Source: Erpetoichthys calabaricus
Lineage: Eukaryota > Chordata > Cladistia > Polypteriformes > Polypteridae
Length of the DNA stretch: 64,000 nt
Reading direction: 5' to 3'
NCBI RefSeq assembly: GCF_900747795.2
Contig: NC_041394.2
Location: forward strand, 341,311,001-341,375,000
Shown: positions 11,662 to 22,689 of the stretch, piece by piece
Numbering within the stretch: the stretch's first letter is position 1
How the letters are laid out: every line of letters begins with the position of its first letter
Made by a program: the position numbers and the translations under genes
Notes under the pieces: model-generated
What the model was told of the DNA's origin: nothing
The model's database searches: none
The model's input: only the letters and a program-made list of their open reading frames with translations

Positions 11662-12410
11662 TCAGACACAAGTTCTAGGGATATGACATTCCCTGCAACT
11701 CACCCAACAAAAAAGAGGGCTATATGGAACATACCTATGGCACACATTGAGGACAAATATATGCAATGACCATCCTTTACCTGAAATGAAGTGACCACTG
11801 CATCCTGCCACTGGTTCTGAGGAGGAGCTTCCCCCTGGAATGTCCTCAGAAACAGGGCGATGGGCATTTTGCTGGAGAGCCAACTCTTCTGCAGGGGTTA
11901 GGTCTGGACCACGTGGACCTCCACCTTTTTTTTGCTTGTCTGCCTTCTTATTAGCTTTAAAATTAATGTTTTTTATATTAAATATGATTATGTCAACAAT
12001 TCTTTAAATAGTTATATACCAATATTGACCAGTTTGAAGTATATTCTTGTACTTCACTTTAACCTGTTCCCATGTTCTCCTTGTGCTCACATTTGATCTG
12101 GAATTATGACATATTAAATAATAATTAATCTGACACATAGGAAATGAAACGCTGCATTCACTAAGTACAATGTACACTACTTAGCGTTTAATTTGTCGGC
12201 CACTTTTTGCCAGCCGTCTTTTCTGGTCTGGGCTGCTTTTGCAGTGTTACCCCTTGTGCATATTAAATCTTGAAATTCTTCATGTCCTTTGAATAAAAGT
12301 GCTGTGTGTGTGAAAAAAAAAAAATGTGCCCGTTCTTTCATCATTTTGTTACAGCCTATCAAAGACTTGCTGATCATGCTTTCTAGACTCAATATATATG
12401 GGCTTTTCAC
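11662..12410 (-). pseudogene. Harbinger Myb/SANT-like accessory frame
   Basis: Minus-strand pieces at 12410-12177 and 11883-11662 look like the companion DNA-binding protein of Harbinger elements. The first carries a helix-rich segment ending in GWQKVADKLNA, the last helix of a Myb/SANT-like domain. The second has SEDIPGGSSSSEP, typical of the linker downstream. An intron or decay separates them. The 12172-12400 part recurs at 62185-62412. Confidence 0.6.
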
Positions 12411-12908
12411 TCAGCGCGGGCGCACGCATTCATTAGATCCAGCTCGACTAATCTACTACATGGCTGCGTTTGAAAAACCGACCTATCCCGGATGAGTGTC
12501 ATCGGCATTAACTTATCCAAGATGAGGCACCTGATCTCAGATGATTTAAGCGATGTACGAAAAATACCCCCCATATGTGCCGTCTGGTCCCACTGCACTG
12601 TTTGTTTTGGCCTGCCACAAGCCTTTCTCCACTTCAGTTAAACTGAACCCCATCACAGCAGAATCCCTGGTGTTTTTATAAGGCATCTTCTTTATTTCTG
12701 TACTTTGGGTGCTGAAATCACTTGTTTCAAATCTGGCAAAAAAAGTTATTCAGTTCATCTGCTAAAAGCTTCTGGTCTTTGTCAGCTGGAAAATTCACAT
12801 TCTTTTAGTTGGCCTTCTGTTAGTTGACTCACTTCACATTTCATTTCTCTTTGGGTGCCACTTAAAGAAAGAAATGAAGCAATTCAGAGGAACACATTTT
12901 ATAAAAAC

Positions 12909-13206
12909 ATCCATCCATCCATTTTCCAACCCGCTGAATCCGAACACAGGGTCACGGAGGTCTGCTGGAGCCAATCCCAGCCAACACAGGGCACAAGGCA
13001 GGAAACAATCCCGGGCAGGGTGCCAACCCACCACAGGACACACACACACACACCAAGCACGCACTAGGGCCAATTTAGAATCGCCAATCCACCTAACCTG
13101 CATGTCTTTGGACTATGGGAGGAAACCCACGCAGACACGGGGAGAACATGCAAACTCCATGCAGGGAGGACCCGGGAAGCGAACCAAGGTCTCCTAACTG
13201 TGAGGC
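12909..13206 (-). mobile_element. SINE-A, head-truncated, minus
   Basis: This copy has the same family sequence as 9113-9462 but lacks the first part of the tRNA head. It has a perfect 11-bp target duplication TTTATAAAAAC at 12898-12908 and 13207-13217. Confidence 0.92.
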
Positions 13207-13305
13207 TTTATAAAAACAAAATTGATTAAAATGAAAAGAAAAGGAGTTAACTAGCAGCAAAAACTGGTCACCAACCTGAAGCCACAGCGGCCCTCCAGGA
13301 CTAGA

Positions 13306-13362
13306 GTTTAGGTTTAGGTTTAGGTTTCTTTATTTAGTCATGTTTACACGGGAAAACATGAT
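13306..13362 (-). mobile_element. L2-like LINE 3' tip
   Basis: Only the last 57 bp of the LINE are present, ending (minus strand) in AATAAAGAAACC followed by (TAAACC)n. It matches the 3' end at 8898 and is a severely 5'-truncated insertion. Confidence 0.75.
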
Positions 13363-14890
13363 GAGTTTGAGACCACTGTTATACACTCACTGATTTAGTT
13401 CGGCGCAAAGTGTGCATACATTGTCAAAACTGTCAGTATGTCATGAGGCAACATTTTGGGAAAAAAAATTCTATGAATCTCCCATCAACCCACTGTGTGT
13501 ATTTGATTCAATACATACACCAGTAATTTAGTTTAGCTGGACTCAAATCAGGGGATTCATAACAAACAACCCCTCATTCATTGTCAAGTCCCACACTCCA
13601 GGAGTCCTTCCAGCTTCGGCATGGCGCAGTCTTGGAGGTGTAGCAATACCTTCACGTAGCACAGGCCGAGTGTTTCTTCTCGCATTTGCACACATCGTCA
13701 GGTCTGCCTTACCTGTGAACATGTTGTGAGGGAGTCGCCTCTCAGCGCTGTATTAATTCCTCAGAAACTCGCTCTGTCCACAAGGTGCCGCTCTACATGT
13801 TCTCCTTCCCCGTGTCGATCTGATGCTGGCAACTTGTGTGAAATGCATTGTAACACCATCTCACGTGAGATGATTTTACTTTTTAAGCTACTTGAAATGA
13901 CAAGAGCCCTGGCAGTTTTCCAGATTTGTCAATTATTTTATCCATTACTTGCTGTAAAGGAAGATGATAAGTGTGACACTTTTACAATTATTACTATAAT
14001 AGCTGTGTAAGCCCGTGCTGTAAAAAGCCTGGGGTTCTAGAAACTATTGAAATCATCAGAAAAAAAAAACTGAAATTTAGAGACGTCAGGTAATTGAAAG
14101 GAACTACTCTGGGCATCTCTCTTCTAGGAGGATTCGTCTTGCCGACGCGCTCGCCTCGTTTCTGTATTACCCACTAAGCGAGTTTCGGTTTCCTCAGTGG
14201 CATAGCCCTTTACCCCGACTCCACCTCTCACTTCCGGGCCGGACAGACACACACACTTCCACACGTAGATATCTACTGTATATATAAGATAGTTATCTGC
14301 AGTAGAGAGACAGCAGTGCACACTAAGGCAGGAATGTTCAATAATGTCAAAAAACGTCGCAGGAAACCACTGATGAAGTTAGAATGATATGAAAATGTGG
14401 TCACAATTCTTTTTAATTTTGTAAACCAGACGCCTCAAATTTATAAAGGTTGTGCTTAAAACAGGATCTCCGCAGGAGTAATAAATGTCATTGACTTGCC
14501 CCTTCAAATCAAGCCATTAAGATTAGCTACAGCAAAACGTTTCTTAAAAATCCTTCTAGTAAATTCCCATTTTTAGCAAAGTTGTTGGGTTACATTTTCT
14601 GCAAAAAAAAAAAACAAAAAAAACCCAAAAAACTGACTGCCCTTAATAAACAAGTTTTGATGAGTTGATTTTTACTAAACAGACAATTCTTTTCCATACT
14701 GCTTTTTTCTCTCTGGGGCTGTGAACTGATTGTCCTGGTAAATTAGATAAGTTATCTTATTTTACTGGTACACCAGCTATTAGGTAAGAATCATCATATG
14801 ATTATCTATTCTGAGTTTTGTCCAAAATTTTAAAATCTCTCTTCAATAAAGAGAAAGTTAAATTCAATGGGACTCTATTCCAGAATTTTT
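13363..14890. other. No gene recognised
   Basis: This is mixed-composition DNA. A short GC-richer patch with several CpGs lies at 14140-14240 but shows no domain or splice structure. It would be intron of zinc-finger gene 1 if that gene starts at 17.5 kb. Confidence 0.4.
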
Positions 14891-14894
14891 TTTT

Positions 14895-15830
14895 CTTTAA
14901 TTAAAGGAAATCAAATCATTGGACATTTCTGTCAAACTTCTTACATTTGTGGATAACATCACACTAATTGGCCTCATTTCAAACAATGATGAGTCCATAT
15001 ACAGACAAGAGGTGGAACATCTGACATTGTGGTGCCGCCATAATAATTTGGACCTCAACATTCACCAAACTCAGGAGATGATCATAGCTTTCAGCAAACT
15101 GACATCTGCTCACCTATCACCTGCTACAAATGGTTTAGCCATTGGGATGGCAGAATCATTTCAGTTTCTGGGCACTGCGCTGACAAAACCTTAAGTGAGA
15201 CAATACCATCACTTGTATTATTAAGAAAGCCCATCAGAGAATGTTCTTTTTGCGTCAACTGAGGAAATTCATTCTCCCTCAAGCAATTTTAGTCCAGTTC
15301 TACACAGTCATTATCATGTCCATTCTGACATCAAGTGTAACTGTCTGGTTTGGTGCCGCCTCTGTTCAGGCTGAGACTGATGTTCAGTGCATCATCAAAG
15401 CCCGTCAAAGGAACATAAGCTGTAGCTTACCACACACTGAAGTCCTAAAGAAGAGGGATACAAAGATCATTGCTGACCCGACTCACCCAGGGCATCGTCT
15501 GTTCAAAACACTTCTCTCTGGCAGTGAAAGCTCAAAGAACATGTCACCTAAACACGGGCCACTATTTTGACTAATCATCTTAGGAGCTTCTACTCAGTAT
15601 CCATCTATACCTGCACACTAGACTGCTTGGATGTTTAAATCCTACTTTTTTTCTTTTTTGTTCGTTTTACCCTTATATACTGCATCATATTTATAGTTTA
15701 TCTTCTAACTCTATATTTATTTTTTATATTATGTGTTGTCCTCATATGTTGCACCAGGTCTATCAAGACAAATTTCTAGTACACATTCGTGTACCTGGCC
15801 AATAAAGTGAATTCTGATTTTTTACATGAA
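14895..15830 (+). mobile_element. L2-like LINE fragment, plus
   Basis: Two plus frames (14919-15194 and 15241-15570) encode the part of a reverse transcriptase from a degraded FADD (FVDNITLIG) through the thumb (FLGTAL, MFFLRQLRKF, the HPGHRLF block). The 3' UTR ends near GTGTACCTGGCCAATAAAGTG, a common L2-type end. It is 5'-truncated and frameshifted between the two frames. Confidence 0.8.
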
Positions 15831-16394
15831 ATAGTTTATCATCTATAAATGGAGCTAACATGATGAGGACGAAGTATAATAATTGTATAAGGCACTTATT
15901 AGTTCATAAAACTGATTTAACCTCCAGCAATGTTTCAATTGTCAGCTTAACAAAAGAAACACTGCCATTCAATCTGGGCCTTATTCTTAGAGGTTTGCAA
16001 GTTATTTTGAATCAACAGCAAAGTGAGAAAATTGCTGTTTAAAACATTGCACTGACAAAATTCAGTTAATGAAATCAGTCGAGTTTTTCACTATAAGCAA
16101 TATTTGTGTGTATGTTCTGCAAAGGCACTACAAAATCTATTGGCTACTTATTTGTATTTATTTATTAATTATTGTGTGTCAGCTCTTTTGGGAGAGATTC
16201 TTTATTAGACTTCGGGAAAAAAAAAACTTCTAGGCAGATCACTTTCAAAATTGGTACATACCATTACATTTTGATAATGCATCATTTATGTAAGATAAGT
16301 ACTATATACAATTAAACATATGATACAAGTAATAATGTATAAAATGAGACTCACTCACAGGGACACTGTCATTTATGTAGTTTGTGTGCATAGA
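15831..16394. other. No gene recognised
   Basis: AT-rich DNA with short frames only. No repeat family recognised. Confidence 0.45.
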
Positions 16395-16560
16395 TTTTAT
16401 CATCAGTATTTTTTTTTATTTACTTTATTAATCACAGAGGGGAAATTGTCTTTTTGCATGAAGTTTAGAGGGTCGGTCTTTGTACAGCATCCCTGGAGCA
16501 TTTTTCTGGTTAAGGGCTTTACTCAAGGGTCCAATAGAGTAGGATACTTCTGATAGATGA
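16395..16560 (-). mobile_element. SINE-C fragment, minus
   Basis: On the minus strand this reads a CCTTGAGTAAAGCCCTTAAC core, a CCAGGGATGCTGTACAA block and an end ACAATTTCCCCTCTGTGATT then AATAAAGTA. The same body is at 60535-60665 in the other orientation. The 3' end resembles the tails of the L2-like LINEs in this window, which suggests LINE-driven mobilisation. Confidence 0.6.
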
Positions 16561-16765
16561 AATAACACAACTATAGTAACAAGTTTGTGATGCCACCAAA
16601 ACAAACAGTTCAGAAAATCTATTTGTTTGTTAAGGATTTTCAACCACTAGTAATTTAAACTACATTATAAAATCTATTAGTACCCCGTGTTTTATTTTTA
16701 TTTATTTTTTATGTTATACACTCTTTAAACGTGTAAAATATTTACATAACTTGTAATTGTAACTG

Positions 16766-17034
16766 CCTCGCAGTTAGGAGACCTGGGTAAACTTCCCGGG
16801 TCTTCTCTGCGTGGAGTTTGCATGTTCTCCCTGTGTCTGCCTGGGTTTCCTCCGGGTACTCCGGTTTCCCCCCACAGTCCAAAGACATGCAGGTTAGGTG
16901 CATTTGCGTTTCTAAATTGTGCTTGGTGTGTGTGTCCTGCGGTGGGCTGGCGACCTGCCCGGGGTTTGTTTCCTGCCTTGCGCCGTGTGTTGGCTGGGCT
17001 TGGCTCCAGCAGACCCCCGTGACCCTGTAGTTAG
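16766..17034 (+). mobile_element. SINE-A, plus, slightly truncated
   Basis: It begins inside the tRNA head (CTGCCTCGCAGTTAGGAGAC), continues through the core and ends at CCCTGTAGTTAGGATATA. The B box is decayed (GGGTAAACTTCC). No clear target duplication. Confidence 0.85.
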
Positions 17035-17500
17035 GATATATTCATAACTGAAAGAATTCAAATAAACCTCTCACAACTCAACAGGAAAATAAGCAATAAA
17101 CCTCAAATCGGAAAAAATGTCCGATTTTTGCTTTAATTATTCATTAAACACAATGGCTGCAATTTGAACAGCACGTTACTATAACTGCTTTACTCTCTTA
17201 AATAATATACATGAAATCCAAAAATCCAGGTGCCATTACTGTCTGGAGTCGTCTTCTTCTTTAGTTCACGGTATGTACGCCCTTACCGAATCGGTCTAGA
17301 GATTAATAAACAGCATAGAATGTATAAGAATCGGTAGGAGAAATACGAATCAACATTGTGAAGGGCAGCGAGCCGCAGACTGGCATGACATTAATTCGTT
17401 CAGAGATCTTAATTCTCCGCTTCCCTGAGATTCAAGTCGCGTAACTGTGACTGAAGCAAAAGAAAAATCCCACATCCATAAAGTCTGGGACACGATCTCG
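17035..17500. other. No gene recognised
   Basis: This is the DNA between a SINE and the CpG-rich patch. It would be the start of intron 1 of zinc-finger gene 1 in the proposed model. Confidence 0.4.
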
Positions 17501-17510
17501 GATCGCTTAC

Positions 17511-17700
17511 CTGATGTGATAAAGCCGACTCACTCAATAGCATGAGACCACCGTTTTGTTTACGGCTAAGTCTGGAGACACAAAGCGCACGCCGACGGCT
17601 GTTTTCGTCGCACTTGTTGACGTCACACAGTAAGTCTTGCAGCCTGTCGATTACGTGCACGCGCGTTTGCGCGCTCTGAAGCTGCGCGCCGCCAGTCTTT
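17511..17700 (-). promoter_or_regulatory. CpG-rich promoter and untranslated first exon, minus
   Basis: The patch is rich in CpG (ACGTGCACGCGCGTTTGCGCG near 17650) in otherwise CpG-poor DNA. It carries a perfect TGACGTCA at 17618-17625. On the minus strand a strong donor CAG|GTAAGC falls at 17511/17510, about 105 bp downstream of the octamer. No ATG-led frame crosses it, so it fits a 5' UTR exon. The nearest minus-strand gene downstream is zinc-finger gene 1; the link is inferred from position only. Confidence 0.45.
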
Positions 17701-17854
17701 CAATCTGTGTTCTCCTTTAAAACTATGAACGATTGATTAGGAATATGAATATGAAATTGACGCAGGAGGTATAAAAGTGTAATCCATGTGAAAATATTAT
17801 TTGACCTTAAAACAGAAAGGTTGCCGTTGGCGGGCTGATGAAAAGAGAAATACC

Positions 17855-18163
17855 ATCCATCCATCCATTATCCAACCCGCTATAGCCTAACTACAGGGTC
17901 ACGGGGGTGTGCTGGACCCAATCCCAGCCAACACAGGTCGCAAGGCAGGAAACAAACCCCGGGCAGGGCACGCACACCCCACACACTAGGGACAATTTAG
18001 GATCACCAATGCACCTAACCTGCATGTCTTTGGACTGTGGGAGGAAACCCATGCAGACACGGGGAGAACATGCAAACTCCACGCAGGGGGGACCCAGGAA
18101 GCAAACCCGGGCCTCCTTACTGCGAGGCAGCAGTGCAACGACTGCGCCACCGTGCTGCCGGAT
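17855..18163 (-). mobile_element. SINE-A, minus
   Basis: Nearly full length, from a (CCAT)n end through the core to a tRNA head with CAGTGCAACGACTGCGCCAC. A 7-bp duplication AAATACC lies at 17848-17854 and 18164-18170. It sits between the two divergent promoter-like patches. Confidence 0.9.
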
Positions 18164-18199
18164 AAATACCCATCGTGTAAAGTTTCACTGCTTGCTGTG

Positions 18200-18325
18200 A
18201 TGAACGACGTCTCTGTGACGTCATATAGGCGCCGAAAAGTTAACTTCACAGCTGCGATAGCTTTCTATAAAATTGTAGGCTGCAGTTGTGAGAGCTGACT
18301 TTAAAAATATCAGGCAAAGGTAAGT
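18200..18325 (+). promoter_or_regulatory. Promoter-like patch with CRE, TATA and 5' splice site, plus
   Basis: TGACGTCA at 18216-18223 is followed by TATAAAA at 18266-18272 and, about 50 bp further, by a strong donor CAAAG|GTAAGTG with the exon ending at 18319. Spacing fits a short untranslated first exon of a plus-strand transcript. Together with the minus-strand patch at 17.5-17.7 kb it looks like a divergent promoter later split by a SINE. The downstream gene is not certain; the broken B30.2 exon at 21.5 kb is on the same strand. Confidence 0.4.
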
Positions 18326-18671
18326 GATTCGAGTTTAGGGCGTCGCTTTATGGGTGTGGGGTTTTTCATTCTCATCATTTGATTGTTACAGAAAGCGACT
18401 TTCTGCATTTAAGCCTTGAGGACTCTGCTCGAACGAATGTCCCTGTACTCAAAGTCCTGCGGTACTCACCATTTATTCTCCTCCGTCTGCGGCTCCGTTC
18501 ACTTCATGCTGTTGTATCCCTTTCCACGTTCAAAGCGCCCAGACTCTCCGCCATTTCTTCTCTCGGTATTTCTGTTTGACTGCCCAGTTTTTTCATGTCA
18601 AGGAGGAGGCAGTTTCATATTGTTGCGGCGCTTTGATATTTGATTTTTTTAAGAGAATAAAATACCCACTG

Positions 18672-18978
18672 GGGCGGCGCAGAGGTAGCGCTGCTGCCTC
18701 GTAGTAAGGAGACCCGGGCTCGCTTCCCGGGTCCTCCCTGCGTGGACTTTGCATGTTCTCCCCGTGTCTGCCTGGGTTTCCTCCCACAGTTCGGTTAGGT
18801 GGATTGGCGATTCTAAATTGGCCATAGTGTGTGTGTGTGTGTCTGTCCTGCGGTGGGTTGGCGCCCTGCCCGGGATTGGTTCCTGCCTTGCGTCCTGTGT
18901 TGGCTGGGATTGGCTAAAGCAGACCCCCGTGACCCTGTGTTCGAATTCAGCGGGTTAGAAAATGAACGGATGGAAAAC
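18672..18978 (+). mobile_element. SINE-A, plus
   Basis: The head GGCGGCGCAGAGGTAGCGCT leads into the core and a (CGGATGGA)-like end after GCGGGTTAGAAAATG. A GT microsatellite lies in the body. The B-box region reads GGGCTCGCTTCC. Confidence 0.88.
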
Positions 18979-19520
18979 TCAAACGCACTCAAAGCCCCCA
19001 TCTGCTACCACATTTGACAGCAATATGACAAAAAAAAAACCCTTAATGTTTCAACGATTTCAAGTGGAACAGAAAATGTGAATAAAGTAGGCAACTTCAG
19101 CTTTGTTGTGTTCTTTCGTCCAATATAAATATATATAATATAAAGAAAGAAATACAGAAGGACGAAAAAGTGATCGCAGAATAGCATACTAGAACAGAAA
19201 AAAAACACGATTGTAAATGCAAAAATGAACGATTTTAAACTTGAACTATTTACACCTGTCATGGATCTCAGGGGCCTGAGAGACATCGTTAGTGGACCCC
19301 AAAAAAAACACTGATTTCACATGTATCGCCACCTCCATGTCCCCCAGCCCCTCTCACTTGAACCATCTAAAAAAAAATCATTCCCTCTGTCCTCCGCCCA
19401 TCCATTCAGGGTCCACCCCCTTTTCTCCCATTACTGTCAATCATACCCCGATGTCAGTCCTCCGCGCTGTTCTTCCCTCTCCCTGGATCGACCCGGCAGT
19501 CACTTCTCCATCCCCTACCT
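18979..19520. other. No gene recognised
   Basis: This stretch has a C-rich half near 19320-19500 and AT-rich DNA before it. The plus frames here run into the TA repeat and have no domain. Confidence 0.45.
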
Positions 19521-19521
19521 G

Positions 19522-19604
<83 letters not shown>
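19521..19604. repeat. (TG)n(TA)n microsatellite
   Basis: A compound dinucleotide repeat directly left of the Tc1 element, providing its TA target. Confidence 0.95.
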
Positions 19605-19607
<3 letters not shown>

Positions 19608-21239
19608 TGCATCCGGAAAGTATTCACAGCGCATCACTTTTTCCACATTTTGTTATGTTACAGCCTTATTCCAAAATGGATTAAATTCATTTTTTTCCTC
19701 AGAATTCTACACACAACACCCCATAATGACAACGTGAAAAAAGTTTACTTGAGATTTTTGCAAATTTATTAAAAATAAAAAAACTGAGAAATCCCATGTA
19801 CATAAGTATTCACAGCCTTTGCTCAATACTTTGTCGATGCACCTTTGGCAGCAATTACAGCCTCAAGTCTTTTTGAATATGATGCCACAAGCTTGGCACA
19901 CCTATCCTTGGCCAGTTTCGCCCATTCCTCTTTGCAACACCTCTCAAGCTCCATCAGGTTGGATGGGAAGCGTCGGTGCACAGCCATTTTAAGATCTCTC
20001 CAGAGATGTTCAATCAAATTCAAGTCTGGGCTCTGGCTGGGCCACTTAAGGACATTCACAGAGTTGTCCTGAAGCCACTCCTTTGATATCTTGGCTGTGT
20101 GCTTAGGGTCGTTGTCCTGCTGAAAGATGAACCGTCGCCCCAGTCTGAGGTCAAGAGCGCTCTGGAGCAGGTTTTCATCCAGGATGTCTCTGTACATTGC
20201 TGCAGTCATCTTTCCCTTTATCCTGACTAGTCTCCCAGTTCCTGCCGCTGAAAAACATCCCCACAGCATGATGCTGCCACCACCATGCTTCACTGTAGGG
20301 ATGGTATTGGCCTGGTGATGAGCGGTACCTGGTTTCCTCCAAACGTGACGCCTGGCATTCACACCAAAGAGTTCAATCTTTGTCTCATCAGACCAGAGAA
20401 TTTTCTTTCTCATGGTCTGAGAGTCCTTCAGGTGCCTTTTGGCAAACTCCAGGTGGGCTGCCATGTGCCTTTTACTAAGGAGTGGCTTCCGTCTGGCCAC
20501 TCTACCATACAGGCCTGATTGGTGGATTGCTGCAGAGATGGTTGTCCTTCTGGAAGGCTCTCCTCTCTAAACAGAGGACCTCTGGAGCTCTGACAGAGTG
20601 ACCATCGGGGTCTTGGTCACCTCCCTGACTAAGGCCCTTCTCCCCCGAGCGCTCAGTTTAGATAGCCGGCCAGCTCTAGGAAGAGTCCTGGTGGTTTCGA
20701 ACTTCTTCCACTTACGGATGATGGAGGCCCCTGTGCTCATTGGGACCTTCAAAGCAGCAGAAATTTTTCTGTAACCTTCCCCAGATTTGTGCCTTGAGAC
20801 AATCCTGTCTCGGAGGTCTACAGACAATTCCTTTGACTTCATGCTTGGTTTGTGCTCTGACATGAACTGTCAACTGTGGGACCTTATATAGACAGGTATG
20901 TGCCTTTCCAAATCATGTCCAGTCAACTGAATTTACCACAGGTGGACTCCAATTAAGCTGCAGAAACATCTCAAGGATGATCAGGGGAAACAGGATGCAC
21001 CTGAGCTCAGTTTTGAGCTTCATGGCAAAGGCTGTGAATACTTATGTACATGTGCTTTCTCAATGTTTTTATTTTTAATAAATTTGCAAAAGCCTCAAGT
21101 AAACTTTTTTCACGTTGTCATTATGGGGAGTTGTGTGTAGAATTCTGAGGGAAAAAAATGAATTTAATCCATTTTGGAATAAGGCTGTAACATAACAAAA
21201 TGTGGAAAAAGTGATGCGCTGTGAATACTTTCTGGATGC

Positions 21240-21243
<4 letters not shown>
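19605..21243 (-). mobile_element. Tc1-like transposon (family 2), nearly intact
   Basis: The ends are CAGTGCATCC...GGATGCACTG with long inverted repeats of roughly 200 bp that include the GTATTCACAGCGCATCAC and ATAATGACAACGTGAAAAAA blocks. A TA precedes the left end; the right side runs into a TG repeat. Length is 1639 bp, normal for Tc1. The transposase lies on the minus strand. A second copy at 52422-54040 is very similar, which points to fairly recent activity. Confidence 0.95.
19823..20863 (-). pseudogene. Tc1 transposase, one in-frame stop
   Basis: A single minus-strand frame from ATG at 20863 to 19823 (347 codons, normal Tc1 size) is interrupted only by TAG at 20569-20567, in the segment where the second copy reads Glu (SSVERGE). 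The N-terminal part is a paired helix-turn-helix (LSVDLRDRIVSRHKSGEGYR, GRPRRTS-like linker). The DD34E catalytic triad is visible as [23 protein letters not shown] and [17 protein letters not shown]. It ends in [16 protein letters not shown]. Apart from the stop all family hallmarks are kept. Confidence 0.93.
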
Positions 21244-21281
<38 letters not shown>

Positions 21282-21312
21282 CTGTATATGTATATATAAT
21301 GTGTGTGTGTGT
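21244..21312. repeat. (TG)n microsatellite
   Basis: A TG repeat with an interruption, immediately right of the Tc1 end. Confidence 0.9.
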
Positions 21313-21500
21313 GCAAAGTGATTCCAGAATTTTATTTTAAATCCCCACAGATTATGTCCAATCAGATGAGCTCTTTACTATTAGTGTCTCGTCAGTGCAG
21401 CTCCTGATTGGTTCTTGTTAATTGTCTGTGTTGTGCTCCGCCCCCAGTCTCGTTACACACTCCCAGGTTTCCTCACTCGTTTTCTTTTCTATCCTTTCAG

Positions 21501-22087
21501 ACTTCTGTCCCCTCACACTGGACATCAACACAGCACACAGTGCCCTCCGTCTGTCTAAAGGAAACAAGAAGGTGACACATGAGTGGACAAAAGCCAAATA
21601 TCCTGATTATCCTGAGAGATTTGAAAGCTGGGAACAAGTTCTGTGAAGAGAGGCTCTGACTGGGATTTGCTGTTATTGGGAGGTGGAGGTGGACACTTCG
21701 TGGTGATTGGAGTCACATATAAAGGACTTGGCAGGGAGTGTAGCCTTGGAAACAATGACAAGTCCTGGTGTTTGTGTCGGTTTTATTCCAAGTACTCTGT
21801 GTATCACAATAACCAGGAGACTGTAATCAATGCCCCCTACAGCCCCAGCATAAGTGTGTATCTGGACTGGCCTGCTGGCTTTCTGTCATTTTATAGCATC
21901 TCACACACTGACCCTCCTGCACTGGTTCAACACCTCCTTCACTGAGACCCTCTGTCCAGGGTTTGGGCTTGATCTTCACTCCAGTGTAACAATCTGCCAT
22001 TTGACACCATGTGACTACTGGCCAGTACCCTCAATTGGTCACTTGATGTCCCCACAAGCTCAGGTCCTCTTTGTTTATGTAGATTAG
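21501..22087 (+). pseudogene. B30.2 (PRY-SPRY) exon, broken
   Basis: An acceptor TATCCTTTCAG ends at 21500 and the exon opens in phase 1 with DFCPLTLDINTAHSALRLS, the PRY start of fish TRIM and NLR-type B30.2 domains. YPDYPERFESW, CYWEVEV, FVVIGVTYKG, NDKSWCL, VYLDWPAGFLSFYSIS and FTETLCPGFG follow in order, so the whole domain is represented. It is broken by TGA at 21644-21646 in place of the usual Cys (QVLC), by a frameshift near 21690 and another near 21905. No RING, B-box or NACHT exon was found nearby. This domain binds proteins in innate immune ligases; here it is most likely a decayed host gene copy. Confidence 0.88.
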
Positions 22088-22689
22088 GGTGAAATTAATT
22101 TTACAGAATGGGTGGGTTGGGAGTGGGCAGCACCTCTGTGATTGAATTTCTGGGAGGAGAATGCAGGGCGAGTGTGGCTGTCAGGGTCTCCATTATTATT
22201 GGTTTTGAGTAGCCAATCAGGTGTGTGTGTGTGTGTGTGTGTGTCATAATGAGGGGCGGTGACACCTCATACCTACAAATACAGACTGACCAGCAGGGGT
22301 CACTGTTGATTCACAGTCACATGTCCTTCAGGCTGACAACCTAAAAACTACTGAGGCCCCCAAGTATCATTGAATGTCACCTGTTAAGTAGGACAGGCAT
22401 GTGGTCCTGCTGGATCATCACAACTGAAAGGCGCTAAACAGACTCCGTATCGAGAGCTCTTGAATAGTGACTATGTGTAGGAGCAGAGAGTGACAGATGG
22501 GACTGGAGTGTTGTCCACTCACCATCCATTGGTCACTCAAAGGGTCCTTCACTTCAGAATGAATTCACTTTGAATGTCTGAAGACGAGGACTCACCGGTC
22601 AGTCAGATGTCAGCCATACTGATGGAGTTTGGTGTTTTAGTTGATGTCACATTAAACTTTAAACTGCACCTCCTCCTTGTACCCAGATT
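22088..22689. other. No gene recognised
   Basis: A short TG repeat lies near 22220. The rest may be former 3' UTR of the B30.2 gene, but nothing decisive is visible. Confidence 0.4.

Larger units (their letters stand above)
10790..12572 (+). mobile_element. PIF/Harbinger DNA transposon, internally deleted
   Basis: The element has perfect 18-bp terminal inverted repeats, GGGGGGTATTTTTCGTAC at 10790-10807 and its complement at 12555-12572. It holds a plus-strand HARBI1-like transposase fragment and a minus-strand Myb/SANT-like frame, the two-gene layout typical of Harbinger. It sits in the reverse transcriptase region of the L2-like LINE, shortly after the GPDG codons. I could not identify a clean 3-bp target duplication. 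Most of the catalytic domain is gone, so movement would need proteins supplied by another copy. Confidence 0.88.
8898..13305 (-). mobile_element. L2-like LINE, minus strand, with nested insertions
   Basis: The 3' end lies at 8898, where on the minus strand the sequence reads through TCATGTTTTC and CATGACTAAATAAAG to a short (AACCTTA)-type tail. Reverse transcriptase pieces run upstream to about 12.85 kb, including a GPDG block just beyond the Harbinger insertion. A SINE at 9113-9462 and a Harbinger at 10790-12572 interrupt it, and another SINE at 12909-13206 lies at or inside its 5' side. Frameshifts and stops break the frame. The clade (L2 or Rex1/Babar type within the Jockey group) is judged from the RT motifs only, and the left-to-right 5' limit is uncertain. 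Confidence 0.75.

Noticed and set aside
19292-19772. Plus frames of 82-138 codons
   Set aside because: They run through the (TA)n repeat and into the Tc1 end; no domain.
18200-22087. Single gene joining the first exon at 18.3 kb to the B30.2 exon
   Set aside because: Strand and phase do not contradict it, but no middle exon is visible and the B30.2 exon is broken, so I did not model it.
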